A DNA stretch of 64,000 nucleotides from Bordetella genomosp. 9 (lineage in GTDB: Bacteria; Pseudomonadota; Gammaproteobacteria; Burkholderiales; Burkholderiaceae_B), in assembly GCF_002119725.1 (NCBI RefSeq), contig NZ_CP021109.1, forward strand, positions 2,542,001 to 2,606,000, written 5' to 3'. Below are positions 36,560 through 46,410 of the stretch, piece after piece (the stretch's first letter is position 1; each line of letters opens with the position of its first letter). Below the pieces are notes generated by a model that had not been told where the DNA came from, did not search any database, and saw only the letters and a program-made list of their open reading frames with translations. Made by a program: the position numbers and the translations under genes.

Positions 36560-37231
36560 ATGAGAATCCTGATCATCGAAGACGACCCGCTGATCGGCGA
36601 CGGCCTGAAGAAAGGATTGCGGCTGCTGGGCTACGCGGTCGACTGGTTCGTCAGCGGCGCGGAAGGCGATCAGGCGATGGGCAGCGTGGACTATGACGCG
36701 GTGGTGCTGGACCTGGGCCTGCCCGGCGAGGACGGCATCGCGCTTCTCACCCGTTGGCGCCAGTCGGGACGCATGTCGCCCGTGATCATCCTGACCGCGC
36801 GCGATGCCATCGATTCCCGCATCGCGGGCCTGGACGCTGGCGCCGACGACTATCTCATCAAACCGATCACGCTCGACGAACTGGCGGCGCGCCTGCGCGC
36901 CGCGACCCGCCGCGTCGCCGGCAAGCCTCAGCCGGTCTGGCGCCATGGCGCGCTGGAATACCATCCCGCATCGCACACCGTGTACTGGAAGGGCCAGCGG
37001 GTCGATCTTTCCGTGCGCGAAACCCTCCTGCTGGAGCTTTTCCTGACCTACCCGAACCGGGTGCTGACGCGGGAATTCATCCGCGACAAACTCTACGACT
37101 GGGATACGGAGCTGGAGAGCAATACGCTGGAGGTTTACGTGCACCACGTGCGCAAGAAGATACATCCCAAGATCGTGCGTACCCTGCGCGGGTCGGGATA
37201 CGCGCTGGGACAGGTGGATGGCGACGCATGA
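36560..37231 (+). CDS. OmpR-family response regulator (QseB/PmrA-like)
   Basis: A 223-residue regulator. The receiver domain begins MRILIIEDDPLIGDGLKKGL, with phospho-acceptor Asp 51 in VVLDLGLPG, Thr in ILTARD and Lys in YLIKP. The winged-helix DNA-binding domain covers about 125-220 (VDLSVRETLLLELFLTYPNR to LRGSGYALG). The stop overlaps the start of the sensor kinase (ATGA). The closest familiar type is QseB/PmrA/TctD. A matching box lies just upstream. Confidence 0.93.
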   Translation: MRILIIEDDPLIGDGLKKGLRLLGYAVDWFVSGAEGDQAMGSVDYDAVVLDLGLPGEDGIALLTRWRQSGRMSPVIILTARDAIDSRIAGLDAGADDYLIKPITLDELAARLRAATRRVAGKPQPVWRHGALEYHPASHTVYWKGQRVDLSVRETLLLELFLTYPNRVLTREFIRDKLYDWDTELESNTLEVYVHHVRKKIHPKIVRTLRGSGYALGQVDGDA

Positions 37232-38592
37232 GCCTGCAGAAAAGACTCATCGTTTCCGTGCTCCTGGCGGCCGCGCTGGCCTGGATGCTTACGGTGGCGG
37301 GCACCTACTGGCGCGCCATGCGCGAAATCGATGAGCTGTATGACACCGACATGGTGCGGATGGCGCAGCAGGCGCTTGCCGTGGCGCGTCTGCTGCCGGC
37401 GTCCACGCCGCCTTCGCCCGAGCCCCTGCCCGAACGGCTGCCGGCCGACAAAGGCCACGCCAGCCTCGGCGATGTCTCCATCGCCATCTGGCGCGGGGCG
37501 GGCGCACCACTCGTGCTCGATCCCGGCGCGCAACAGTTTCCGCGCGGCCACACCCAGGGCTTTCTGGACACGGACGTCAACGGCGCGCCGTGGCGCCTGT
37601 ACTACCTGGACGACCCGGCCGGGAGCGTCCGCGTGGCCGTGGGACAGCGCCTGGGCGAGCGCAACGAACTGGCGGTGAACTACGTGCTGAGCCAGATGCT
37701 GCCCTGGCTCATCGGCCTGCCCATACTGATCGCCGCACTGGTGGTGGCGGTGCGGCGATCGCTTGCGCCGGTGCGGCGACTGTCGCGCGACCTGGAGCGG
37801 CGCAAACCGGAAGACGCAAGCCCGCTGCCGATGCAGCGCAGCCCCGACGAACTGAAACCCCTGATCCGCGCCATGAACGGACTGCTCTCTCGCGTGGCGG
37901 CGCTGATCGATCAGGAACGGCGCCTGACCGCCGATGCCGCCCACGAACTGCGCACGCCCCTGGCAGCCTTGCGTGCGCAGTGGGACGTCCTGCAGCGCAC
38001 CGGCGACCCCGGCGAGCGTTCCCAGGTGCAGGCCCGCGTTGCGCGCGGGCTGGAGCGGCTGGACCGGCTGGTCTCCCAGCTGCTGACGATGGCGCGGCTG
38101 GACAGCGCGGTGCGCGGCGCCGCTGCCGCGGCGGCCGATTGGCGGCAGGCCGCCGAACTGGCCCTGGGCGACTGCCTGTGGATTGCCGACCGCCGGGATA
38201 TCGATATCGACGTCGAATGGCCGCCCGCCGGACAGCCGCCCTTGCCCATGGCCGGCGATACCGCAGCCTTGTCCATCATGCTGAAGAATCTGCTGGACAA
38301 CGCCATCCGGTATGCGCCGCGTCACTCGCGTGTGCGGCTGACGTTCACCGGTTCGCGCATATTCGTGGACGACCAGGGCGCCGGCATCGCGCCGCAGATA
38401 CTACCGCGGCTGGGCGAACGCTTTGTGCGCGCCGCGGGCAATGAAGAAGCCGGCAGCGGACTGGGCATCTCCATCGCCCTGCGCATCGCGCGCAATCACG
38501 GCCTGGCGCTGCGCTTCTCCATGCGCGACGCGGGCGCCGGCTTCGGCCCGGGGCTGCGTGTCACCATCCTGCCGATGGACGCCGCCGCATAA
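37228..38592 (+). CDS. Sensor histidine kinase (QseC-like)
   Basis: A 454-residue inner-membrane kinase. Two membrane segments (about 9-28 and 160-182) flank a periplasmic sensor of about 130 residues. The H-box is DAAHELRTPLAALRA (His about 236), the N-box is LKNLLDNAIRYAPRHS, and the G-box is GSGLGISIALRIA. It phosphorylates the regulator encoded just upstream, with which it overlaps by 4 bp. The signal is unknown; the QseC likeness does not prove a catecholamine signal. Confidence 0.93.
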   Translation: MSLQKRLIVSVLLAAALAWMLTVAGTYWRAMREIDELYDTDMVRMAQQALAVARLLPASTPPSPEPLPERLPADKGHASLGDVSIAIWRGAGAPLVLDPGAQQFPRGHTQGFLDTDVNGAPWRLYYLDDPAGSVRVAVGQRLGERNELAVNYVLSQMLPWLIGLPILIAALVVAVRRSLAPVRRLSRDLERRKPEDASPLPMQRSPDELKPLIRAMNGLLSRVAALIDQERRLTADAAHELRTPLAALRAQWDVLQRTGDPGERSQVQARVARGLERLDRLVSQLLTMARLDSAVRGAAAAAADWRQAAELALGDCLWIADRRDIDIDVEWPPAGQPPLPMAGDTAALSIMLKNLLDNAIRYAPRHSRVRLTFTGSRIFVDDQGAGIAPQILPRLGERFVRAAGNEEAGSGLGISIALRIARNHGLALRFSMRDAGAGFGPGLRVTILPMDAAA

Positions 38593-38718
38593 GGCGGCAA
38601 GCGGTGGCCCGCTGTCGGCGTTGCGCCGCTCGTGCCGGAAATTCGAGATCCGTTCGATCCGGGCGGCATGGGCCGGCATGGGGCGGCCGCAATCGCAGGC
38701 TGCCCCATGCCGCCGGGT

Positions 38719-39945
38719 TCATACCGCGATTGCGCGCGCAGGCTGCGGAATCGATACGCCGGTCTGCGTCCAGCCCGTGGCGGTGGGATAGGTGCCGGGC
38801 ACCAGGATATCGCGGTCGATGTCGTGGATGTCGCGATGGCCGCACAGCGCCATCGTCACGTCCAGTTCATTGGCCAGGATTTCCAGCGCCTTGGTGACGC
38901 CCTCCTGCCCGCCCGCGCCCAGGCCATAAAGGAAGGCCCGGCCGATCATGGTGCCGCGCGCGCCCAGCGCGACGGCGCGCAGGATGTCCTGGCCGGACCG
39001 GATGCCGCTGTCCATCCACACTTCGATCTTCGAATCCACCGCATCGACGATGGACGGCAGCATGCTGATGGCCGACATCGCGCCGTCGAGCTGGCGGCCG
39101 CCGTGGTTGCTGACGATTACGGCGTCCGCGCCGGTGTTCACGGCCAAACGCGCGTCCTCCGGATCCAGGATGCCCTTGAGAATGAGCTTGCCGCCCCAGC
39201 GCTTCTTGATCCACTCCACATCGTCCCAGCTCAGGCGCGGATCGAACTGCTCGGCCGTCCACGAGGACAGGGACGCCATGTCGCCCACGCCCTTGGCATG
39301 GCCGACGATATTGCGGAAGGTGCGCCGCTGCGTGCCCAGCATGCCGTAGCACCACGCGGGCTTGGTCATCAGGTTCAGCATATTGCGCAACGTCAGCCGC
39401 GGCGGCGCGGTCAGCCCGTTGCGCAGGTCCTTGTGGCGCTGGCCCAGGATCTGCAGATCCAGCGTCAGCACCAGCGCCGAGCAATTGGCGGCTTTCGCGC
39501 GATCGATCAGGCGCTCGATGAAATCCTTGTCGCGCATCACATACAGCTGGAACCAGAACGGCTTGGTGGTATGGGCGGCAACGTCCTCGATCGAGCAGAT
39601 GCTCATCGTCGATAGCGTGAACGGCACGCCGAAGGCCTCGGCGGCGCGCGCGGCCAGGATTTCGCCGTCCGCGTGCTGCATGCCGGTCAAGCCGGTAGGC
39701 GCCAGCGCCACCGGCATGGCGGCGGGAATGCCCACCATCGTCGTGGCGATATTGCGGTTCTCCATATTGCGGGCCACGCGCTGGCGGAAGCGGATCTTCT
39801 GCAGGTCCGCCTCGTTGGCGCGGTACGTCGATTCGGTCCAGGAGCCGGAATCCGCGTAGTCGTAGAACATACGCGGCACGCGCCGTTCGGCGATCTTGCG
39901 CAAATCTTCGATGGTGGCGATGAAGGATCGGGACGGAAGAGGCAT
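38719..39945 (-). CDS. lldD: FMN-dependent alpha-hydroxy-acid (L-lactate) dehydrogenase
   Basis: A 408-residue flavoenzyme of the lactate dehydrogenase/glycolate oxidase family. Landmarks are the N-terminal RRVPRMFYDYADSGSWTEST, FMN-binding PVALAPTGLTGM, FWFQLYVMRD, LKGILDPEDA, and active-site SNHGGRQLD with catalytic His and Arg. It would oxidise L-lactate or a related 2-hydroxy acid and feed electrons to quinones at the membrane. Length fits LldD. It stands alone, divergent from the RND operon across 413 bp. Mandelate or glycolate remain possible substrates. Confidence 0.85.
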   Translation of the reverse strand: MPLPSRSFIATIEDLRKIAERRVPRMFYDYADSGSWTESTYRANEADLQKIRFRQRVARNMENRNIATTMVGIPAAMPVALAPTGLTGMQHADGEILAARAAEAFGVPFTLSTMSICSIEDVAAHTTKPFWFQLYVMRDKDFIERLIDRAKAANCSALVLTLDLQILGQRHKDLRNGLTAPPRLTLRNMLNLMTKPAWCYGMLGTQRRTFRNIVGHAKGVGDMASLSSWTAEQFDPRLSWDDVEWIKKRWGGKLILKGILDPEDARLAVNTGADAVIVSNHGGRQLDGAMSAISMLPSIVDAVDSKIEVWMDSGIRSGQDILRAVALGARGTMIGRAFLYGLGAGGQEGVTKALEILANELDVTMALCGHRDIHDIDRDILVPGTYPTATGWTQTGVSIPQPARAIAV

Positions 39946-40358
39946 GGCTTGATCAATGGCGGTTCAGATGGAACGGGCGTGAGCTTAACCCAGCGCGGCA
40001 GCGTCATGCCTTGCGGCGCAGCATGCCCGCGGCGCCCGATCCGGTTCACACATGCAACTGCGAAAACGCGCGGCCACTGGCCCGCTGTTGTGAATCGGAG
40101 CGGCATCGGCGCGCGAATTGCCCGATATAGGGGCAAACCCCGCGTTTATCCGCCTTGCGCTTTGGCAGCCCTTCGCCAAAAATAGCTGTTACGTTTCGTA
40201 GTCATATTCCGGCACACGGGCCGCGCCAACGCGGCGCACTCCGGCAACACGGAGGCCGCGTCCGGGCGCCTTCACGCAGGCCCTTCACGCCCTTTCTCTG
40301 GCGGTCGCATCATGATGCAGCAGCAGTGCTTTTCCGGTCCGCCTGTGCGGGGCAAGCC
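39946..40358. promoter_or_regulatory. 413 bp divergent region, lldD / RND operon
   Basis: No convincing gene was found. The RND frame stays open to 40155 but without homology, and an ATG-started 18-codon frame (40312-40368) overlaps the RND GTG start, with no support beyond position. A weak plus-strand promoter could be TTGCGC (about 40154) with AAAAAT 17 bp later. No repeat or palindrome stands out. Confidence 0.4.
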
Positions 40359-43300
40359 GTGTCCGTAGTGCAACTGGCATTGCGCCGTCCCTATACGTTC
40401 ATCGTGATGGCGCTGCTGATACTTCTGGCGACGCCGTTCGCGCTGATGCGCATGGCGACGGACATCTTTCCGGAAATCAATATCCCGGTCATCAGCGTCA
40501 TCTGGAATTACAACGGCCTGTCGGCGCAGGAGATGGGCCAGCGCATCGCCGCCCAGAACGAACGCGGCCTGACGACCACGGTCAGCGACATCGAGCACAT
40601 CGAGTCGCAATCCCTGGCCGGCATCACGGTCATCAAAATCTTCTTCCAGCCCACCGCCAACATCCAGACGGCCATCGCGCAGGTGGTGGCGGCCGAACAG
40701 ACGCAGGTGCGGCAACTGCCGCCGGGCATCACGCCGCCCCTGGTCATCAAGTATTCCGCTTCCAGCATCCCCGTCATCCAGCTGGGCCTGTCCAGCCCGA
40801 CGCTGCCCGAGCAGGCCCTGTTCGACGCGGCGCTGCAAACGCTGCGGCCCCGGCTGATCACCATACCGGGCGTCGCCATCCCGTTTCCCTACGGCGGCAA
40901 GAACCGCGTGATTTCGGTGGACTTGGATCTGCAGGCACTGCAGGCGCGCGGGCTGTCGCCCGCCGACGTCGTCAATGCCATCAACGCGCAGAACCTGATC
41001 CTGCCGTCCGGCACGGCCAAGTTCGGCGCGACCGAATACAACGTCAGGATGAACAGCTCGCCGGAGACCATCAACGGGCTGAACGACCTGCCAGTGCGCA
41101 CCGTGCCGGGCGGCGCCACCACCTACCTGCGCGACGTCGCCTACGTGCGCGACGGCTTCAACCCGCAAACCAACATCGTGCGCCAGGACGGCGTGCGCGG
41201 CGTGCTGCTCTCCGTGCTGAAGAACGGCGGCGCCTCGACGCTGGATATCGTCGCCAACCTGCGCGAGCTGCTGCCCAGCGTGGTGCAGACCATGCCGGCC
41301 GACATCAAGGTCACGCCGCTGTTCGACCAGTCGGTCTTCGTCAAGGCCGCGGTCAAGGGCGTGATCATCGAAGCGCTGATCGCCGCATTGCTCACCGCCA
41401 CCATGGTCCTGCTGTTCCTGGGCAACTGGCGCAGCACCCTCATCATCGCGCTGACGATCCCTTTGTCGATCCTGGCTTCCATTCTGGCCCTGAAGGCCCT
41501 GGGGGAAACGCTGAACCTGATGACGCTGGGCGGGCTGGCGCTGTCGGTCGGCATCCTGGTGGACCAGGCCATCGTCACCATCGAGAACATCGAGCGTCAT
41601 CTGCATCTGGGCAAGGAGCTTCAGCCCGCCATCCTGGACGGCGCCAACGAGATCGGCGTCGCGGCCTTCGTCTCGACGCTGTGCATCTGCATCGTCTTCG
41701 TGCCGATGTTCTTCCTGTCCGGCGTGGCGCGCTATCTCTTCGTCCCGCTCGCCGAGGCGGTGGTCTTCGCCATGCTGGCCTCCTACATCCTGTCGCGCAC
41801 GCTGGTGCCGACGCTGGTCATGCTGCTGATGAAGAGCCACGGCAGGCAGGATCCGGACGCGCGCCCCAGCCCGCTGCAGCGCGTGTACCGGGCCTTCGAC
41901 CAGCGCTTCGAGCGCATGCGCCGCGCGTACACGCTGGTGCTGTCGGTGCAGCTGGCGCGGCGCAAGGCTTTCGCGCTGGGGTTCCTGGGCTTCTGCCTGG
42001 CGTCCTGTCTGCTCTATCCCTTCCTGGGTCGGGACTTCTTCCCGACCGTGGATGCGGGCCAGATCCGCCTGCACATGCGCGCGCCCACCGGCACCCGCAT
42101 CGAGGAAACCGCCAGGCTGGCCGACGAAGTGGAAAACGTCATCCGCGAACTGATTCCGGCGCGCGACCTGGAAACCATTCTGGACAATCTGGGCGTGCCC
42201 AACAGCGGCATCAACCTTTCGTACAGCAACGCCGGCACGTTCGGCACGCTCGATGGCGAGATCCTGATGTCGCTGCGCGACGGTCACGCGCCCACGGACG
42301 ACTACATCGCCCTGCTGCGCGCCGAATTGCCCAAGCGCTTTCCCGGCCTGGAATTCTTCTTCCAGCCGGCGGACATCGTCACGCAGATCCTGAACTTCGG
42401 CCTGCCGGCCGCCATCAACGTGCAATTCACCGGGCCGGACATGTACGGCAACGCCGGCCTGGCGAGCGAACTGGTGCGGTCCGTCCGCGACATCCCGGGC
42501 GCGGTGGACGCCCACGTGCACCAGCGCCTGGACCTGCCCACGCTGAACATGATGATGGACCGCACGCGCCTGCAACAGGTCGGCCTGAGCGCCGCCAACG
42601 TCGGGCAGAGCGTATTGATCGCGCTTTCAGGCAGCACGCAGACCTCGCCCGCCTTCTGGCTGAACCCCCAGAACGGCGTGGTCTACAACGTGGCGGTGCA
42701 GGCGCCGCAATACCAGATCGACGGCATGGACCAATTGCTGGCGCTGCCTGTCGGCGCGCCGGGCGCGGCGGGCGGCGGCAACACGCAGCTGCTCGGCAAC
42801 CTGGTCGACGTGCGGCCCTCGCGCCAGCCGGCCGTGATGTCGCGCTACAACATCCAGCCGGCCATCGACGTCTACGTGAGCGTGCAGGGCAAGGATCTGG
42901 CGAGCGTCGCCGCCGAGGTATCGCGGCGCGTGGACGAGATCCGCCACAAGCTGCCGCGCGGCAGCCAGGTCGCCATCCGGGGCCAGGTCGAAACCATGCA
43001 AAGCTCCTTCATCGGCCTGGGCGTCGGACTGGCGATGGCCATCGTGCTGGTCTACCTGCTGATCGTCGTGAATTTCCAGTCCTGGATCGACGCCTTCATC
43101 ATCATTACGGCCCTGCCCGCAGCGTTGGCCGGCATCGCCTGGATGCTGTTCATCACCGGCACCACGCTCAGCGTGCCGGCGCTCACCGGCGCGATCATGA
43201 CGATGGGCGTGGCCACGGCCAACAGCATCCTTCTGGTGTCCTTCGCGCGGCAACGCCGCGCGGAAGGCGCGCCCGTGCTGTCGGCCGCGCTGGAAGCGGG

Positions 43301-43571
43301 CGCCACACGCCTGCGTCCGGTCATGATGACCGCGCTGGCGATGATCATCGGCATGATTCCCATGGCGCTGGGGCTGGGCGAAGGCGCGGAGCAGAACGCG
43401 CCCCTGGGCCGCGCCGTCATCGGCGGCCTGCTGTTCGCCACCGTTTCCACGCTTTTCTTCGTGCCGGTGGTCTTCGCCGGCGTACATCATCGATTGGGAC
43501 GCCGCAAGGCCGCATCCGGACAGGCGCAAGCCCCTGCCGTGCCGGCCGCGCCCGCGCGGCGGGAGACCTGA
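40359..43571 (+). CDS. RND efflux transporter permease subunit (AcrB/MdtB-like)
   Basis: A 1070-residue inner-membrane pump, normal length when started at GTG 40359, where the first membrane helix (ALRRPYTFIVMALLILLATPFAL) follows directly; a GGGG tract about 8 bases upstream may act as ribosome site. Twelve membrane segments and two large periplasmic loops are visible. The proton-relay helix reads GILVDQAIVTIENIE, with one Asp where AcrB has two, and helix 10 reads GVATANSILLVSF, lacking the AcrB Lys. It uses proton flow to export drugs or other amphiphiles. It is the first gene of a pump-adaptor-outer-membrane operon. Confidence 0.92.
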   Translation: MSVVQLALRRPYTFIVMALLILLATPFALMRMATDIFPEINIPVISVIWNYNGLSAQEMGQRIAAQNERGLTTTVSDIEHIESQSLAGITVIKIFFQPTANIQTAIAQVVAAEQTQVRQLPPGITPPLVIKYSASSIPVIQLGLSSPTLPEQALFDAALQTLRPRLITIPGVAIPFPYGGKNRVISVDLDLQALQARGLSPADVVNAINAQNLILPSGTAKFGATEYNVRMNSSPETINGLNDLPVRTVPGGATTYLRDVAYVRDGFNPQTNIVRQDGVRGVLLSVLKNGGASTLDIVANLRELLPSVVQTMPADIKVTPLFDQSVFVKAAVKGVIIEALIAALLTATMVLLFLGNWRSTLIIALTIPLSILASILALKALGETLNLMTLGGLALSVGILVDQAIVTIENIERHLHLGKELQPAILDGANEIGVAAFVSTLCICIVFVPMFFLSGVARYLFVPLAEAVVFAMLASYILSRTLVPTLVMLLMKSHGRQDPDARPSPLQRVYRAFDQRFERMRRAYTLVLSVQLARRKAFALGFLGFCLASCLLYPFLGRDFFPTVDAGQIRLHMRAPTGTRIEETARLADEVENVIRELIPARDLETILDNLGVPNSGINLSYSNAGTFGTLDGEILMSLRDGHAPTDDYIALLRAELPKRFPGLEFFFQPADIVTQILNFGLPAAINVQFTGPDMYGNAGLASELVRSVRDIPGAVDAHVHQRLDLPTLNMMMDRTRLQQVGLSAANVGQSVLIALSGSTQTSPAFWLNPQNGVVYNVAVQAPQYQIDGMDQLLALPVGAPGAAGGGNTQLLGNLVDVRPSRQPAVMSRYNIQPAIDVYVSVQGKDLASVAAEVSRRVDEIRHKLPRGSQVAIRGQVETMQSSFIGLGVGLAMAIVLVYLLIVVNFQSWIDAFIIITALPAALAGIAWMLFITGTTLSVPALTGAIMTMGVATANSILLVSFARQRRAEGAPVLSAALEAGATRLRPVMMTALAMIIGMIPMALGLGEGAEQNAPLGRAVIGGLLFATVSTLFFVPVVFAGVHHRLGRRKAASGQAQAPAVPAAPARRET

Positions 43572-43575
43572 AAAC

Positions 43576-44850
43576 ATGTCGGAGCAGCGACACAACCAAC
43601 TGGGGATACACCCGCTGAATCCGGCCGATGCGGCCGGCGGCGACCTGCCCAAACGCGAGCGCATCGTGCGGCGCACGCGGCTGCTGGTGCTGGCCGTGAT
43701 GATCCTGCTGGCGCTGGGCGCGGCGCGCACCGTCGTCAGCCGCATCCAGAACGCCAGCGAACTGCAGGCCGGCACCCGCGAACGTGCGCTTCAATACGTG
43801 CAGACCACTCTGCCCTCCGAGCCGCAGAAGGGCCAGACGCTCGCCCTGCCCGGCACCCTGCAAGGCTATGTCCAGGCGCCGCTGTCGGCCCGCGCCAGCG
43901 GTTATCTGAAGCGCTGGACCAAGGACATCGGCAGCCGCGTGCAGCAAGGCGAACTGCTGGCGGAAATCGAAACCCCGGAGATCGACCAGCAACTGTCGCA
44001 GGCCATCGCGTCGCGCGAACAGGCCAAGGCCGCGCTGGCCCTGGCCAACAGCACGCTGGCGCGCTGGGAAGCCCTGCGCCGCAAGGACGTGGTCTCGCAG
44101 CAGGACCTGGACGAGAAGCGCGGCAATGCGGCCCAGGCGGCCGCCAATCTCGCGGCGGCCCAGGCCAACGAACAGCGTCTGCGCCAGCTTGAAAGCTTCA
44201 AGCGCATCGTCGCGCCGTTCCCGGGCATCATCACGCGCCGCAACGTGGACGTGGGGGACCTGATCGACGCGGGCAGCGGGCGCCCTCTGTTCCTGCTGTC
44301 GCAGACGGATCCCCTGCGCGTCTACATCAACGTGCCGCAGCGCTACGCGCAGCAGGTCAAGGTGGGCGAGCACGTGACCATCCGCCAGGCCGAACTCGGC
44401 GGAGAAGGCTTTCCGGGCACGATCGCGCGCACCGCCGGGTCCATCGACCTGGCCACCCGCACCATGCAGGTCGAGGTCAGCCTGCGCAATCCGGAAGGCC
44501 GCCTGCTGCCCGGCGCCTACGTGCAGGTGGCGCTGGACCTGCCGGCCGGGGATACGCTGGCCGTTCCCACCAACGCCCTGCTGTTCCGCCGCGAAGGCGC
44601 CATGGTGGCCGTGGTCGTCTCGGACGGCCGCGTCGCGCTGCGCCGGGTAACCCTGGGCCGAAACTACGGCCAATCCATCGAGGTGATCGACGGCGTGGGA
44701 CCCGCCGACCGGCTGGTGCTCAATCCGGCCGATTCACTTGCCACGGGCGACATTGTGCAGGTTGCGCGGGGCGGACCGGCCGCGACCACGCCCGCCCTGA
44801 CACCCATGATGGGTACGACGGCGGGCGAGGCCGGCGGAAGCGCCCAATGA
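43576..44850 (+). CDS. RND efflux periplasmic adaptor (membrane fusion protein)
   Basis: A 424-residue HlyD/AcrA-type adaptor. A basic cytoplasmic N-terminus and one membrane anchor (about residues 36-55) replace the usual lipoprotein signal. Then come lipoyl half-domains (APLSARASGYLKRWTKDIGSRVQQGELLAEIETPEID), a coiled-coil hairpin (about 140-200), the second lipoyl half and beta-barrel. It links pump and outer-membrane channel. It starts 4 bp after the pump gene with a GGGAG ribosome site and overlaps the channel gene by 4 bp. Confidence 0.94.
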   Translation: MSEQRHNQLGIHPLNPADAAGGDLPKRERIVRRTRLLVLAVMILLALGAARTVVSRIQNASELQAGTRERALQYVQTTLPSEPQKGQTLALPGTLQGYVQAPLSARASGYLKRWTKDIGSRVQQGELLAEIETPEIDQQLSQAIASREQAKAALALANSTLARWEALRRKDVVSQQDLDEKRGNAAQAAANLAAAQANEQRLRQLESFKRIVAPFPGIITRRNVDVGDLIDAGSGRPLFLLSQTDPLRVYINVPQRYAQQVKVGEHVTIRQAELGGEGFPGTIARTAGSIDLATRTMQVEVSLRNPEGRLLPGAYVQVALDLPAGDTLAVPTNALLFRREGAMVAVVVSDGRVALRRVTLGRNYGQSIEVIDGVGPADRLVLNPADSLATGDIVQVARGGPAATTPALTPMMGTTAGEAGGSAQ

Positions 44851-46388
44851 AGAAAGCACCACGCTTCGCGACACTATCGCTGGCCGCGCTGCTCGCGGCC
44901 TGCTCGGTGGGGCCCGAATACCAGCGGCCCGCGGTGAACCTTCCGGTGACCTGGAAGCTGGAATCGCCCTGGCGCCCGGCCACGCCGGGCGACGCCGCCG
45001 ACAAGGGCGAGTGGTGGCGGCGCTACGGCGACCCGACGCTGGATCGCCTGCAGCAACAGGTGCTTGCCGCCAACCCCTCGCTGGCCGTGGCGGCGGCGCG
45101 CCTGGCGCAGGCGCGCGCCGCGGCCGATGCCAGCAGCGCCGGCCTGTTCCCCGCCATCAGCGCCGGCGCGCGCGCGTCGCGCTTCAAGATTTCCGGCAAC
45201 CGGCCCCTGACCAATTACGCATCGCCGCAATACTCGACGGTGCAGAACGACTTTTCCTTCTCGCTGAACGCAAGCTATGAGGCAGACCTGTTCGGACGCG
45301 TGCACAACGCCGTACAGGCATCGCGCGCATCGGCCCAACAGGCCGAAGCCGACCTGGCCAATGCGCGCCTGGTGCTGACGGCCGAACTGGCCGCCAACTA
45401 TGTGAACCTGCGCGCGCTGGACACCGAGATCGACGTGGTCAACCAGTCCATCGCGCTGCAGCGCCGGGCCCTGGAGCTGATTACCGCGCGCTATGAAGGC
45501 GGCGCGGCGTCCGGCCTGGAAGTGGCCCAGCAGCAGGCGTTGCTGGACAACACCTTGACCCAGGTGGAAATCCTGGCCCGGCAGCGCGCCCAGTTCGAAC
45601 ACGCGATCGCGTCGCTGACAGGAACCCCCGCCCCGGATTTCTCGCTGCCGCCGCAGCCCTTGACGGCGGCCATGGCGCCGCCCGCCATTCCGTTGGGCAT
45701 CCCGTCGGACCTGCTGGAGCGCCGGCCCGACATCGCCGCCGCCGAGCGCGCCATGGCCGCGGCCAATGCCCAGATCGGCGTGGCCACCGCGGCCTTCTAT
45801 CCCAGCATCATCCTGAATCCGAGCATCGGCGCCGACAGCAGGGAGATCGGCACCCTGCTGGATGCGCCGAGCCTGCTGTGGTCGGTCGGCGTTTCCGCCG
45901 TGCAAACGCTGTTCGACGCCGGACGCACCCGCGCGAACGTGGATTTCGCGCGCGCCGGCTATGAAGCGACGGTGGCGAATTACCGGCGGGTCGTGCTTGG
46001 CGCGATGCAGGAGGTGCAGGATGGCATCAGCGGCCTGGCCGCGCTGGACCGCGCCACGGCCCAATCCCGGACCGCGGTGGCGGACGCCCGCCGCGTGCTC
46101 GATATGGCGGCCGACCGCTACAGCGGCGGGGCGACGACGTATCTGGACGTGATCACCGCCCAGCAGGCGGTGCTGAATACGGAACGGCAGGCCGCCCAGC
46201 TCACCGGCCAGCGGCTGCTGGTGTCGGTATTTCTGGTCAAGGCGCTGGGCGGCGACTGGCATGGCGCCGCCGCCACGGCCGCGGCCGGCGCGTCGAACGC
46301 CGGCGATGCCGCCCTGCCCGGCACCGCCCAAACCGGTGCCGGCGTCGCGCCCAGCGCGGCGAACGAGGCCGCCACGGTGACGCGCTAG
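44847..46388 (+). CDS. RND efflux outer-membrane lipoprotein channel (NodT family)
   Basis: A 513-residue TolC-like channel. Lipobox LAAC (Cys about 19) follows a hydrophobic signal, then SVGPEYQRPAVNLP, the family signature. Long helical repeats (two OEP domains) include FSLNASYEADLFGRV and GIPSDLLERRPDIAAAERAM. The C-terminal 50 residues are Ala/Gly/Thr-rich and probably disordered. It completes the tripartite pump and overlaps the adaptor gene by 4 bp. Confidence 0.95.
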   Translation: MKKAPRFATLSLAALLAACSVGPEYQRPAVNLPVTWKLESPWRPATPGDAADKGEWWRRYGDPTLDRLQQQVLAANPSLAVAAARLAQARAAADASSAGLFPAISAGARASRFKISGNRPLTNYASPQYSTVQNDFSFSLNASYEADLFGRVHNAVQASRASAQQAEADLANARLVLTAELAANYVNLRALDTEIDVVNQSIALQRRALELITARYEGGAASGLEVAQQQALLDNTLTQVEILARQRAQFEHAIASLTGTPAPDFSLPPQPLTAAMAPPAIPLGIPSDLLERRPDIAAAERAMAAANAQIGVATAAFYPSIILNPSIGADSREIGTLLDAPSLLWSVGVSAVQTLFDAGRTRANVDFARAGYEATVANYRRVVLGAMQEVQDGISGLAALDRATAQSRTAVADARRVLDMAADRYSGGATTYLDVITAQQAVLNTERQAAQLTGQRLLVSVFLVKALGGDWHGAAATAAAGASNAGDAALPGTAQTGAGVAPSAANEAATVTR

Positions 46389-46410
46389 ACCCGGTTGACG
46401 CGGCCTGCGG

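Noticed and set aside
38719..40179. Plus-strand frames opposite the lactate-dehydrogenase-type gene
   Set aside because: They mirror its codons and show no family motif, while the minus strand has the full flavoenzyme signature.
40155..40358. Upstream extension of the RND pump gene
   Set aside because: The added 68 residues are Arg/Pro-rich and precede the first membrane helix where the family has almost none.
40312..40368. 18-codon ATG frame overlapping the RND start
   Set aside because: Too short and no clear ribosome site; overlap alone does not support a leader peptide.
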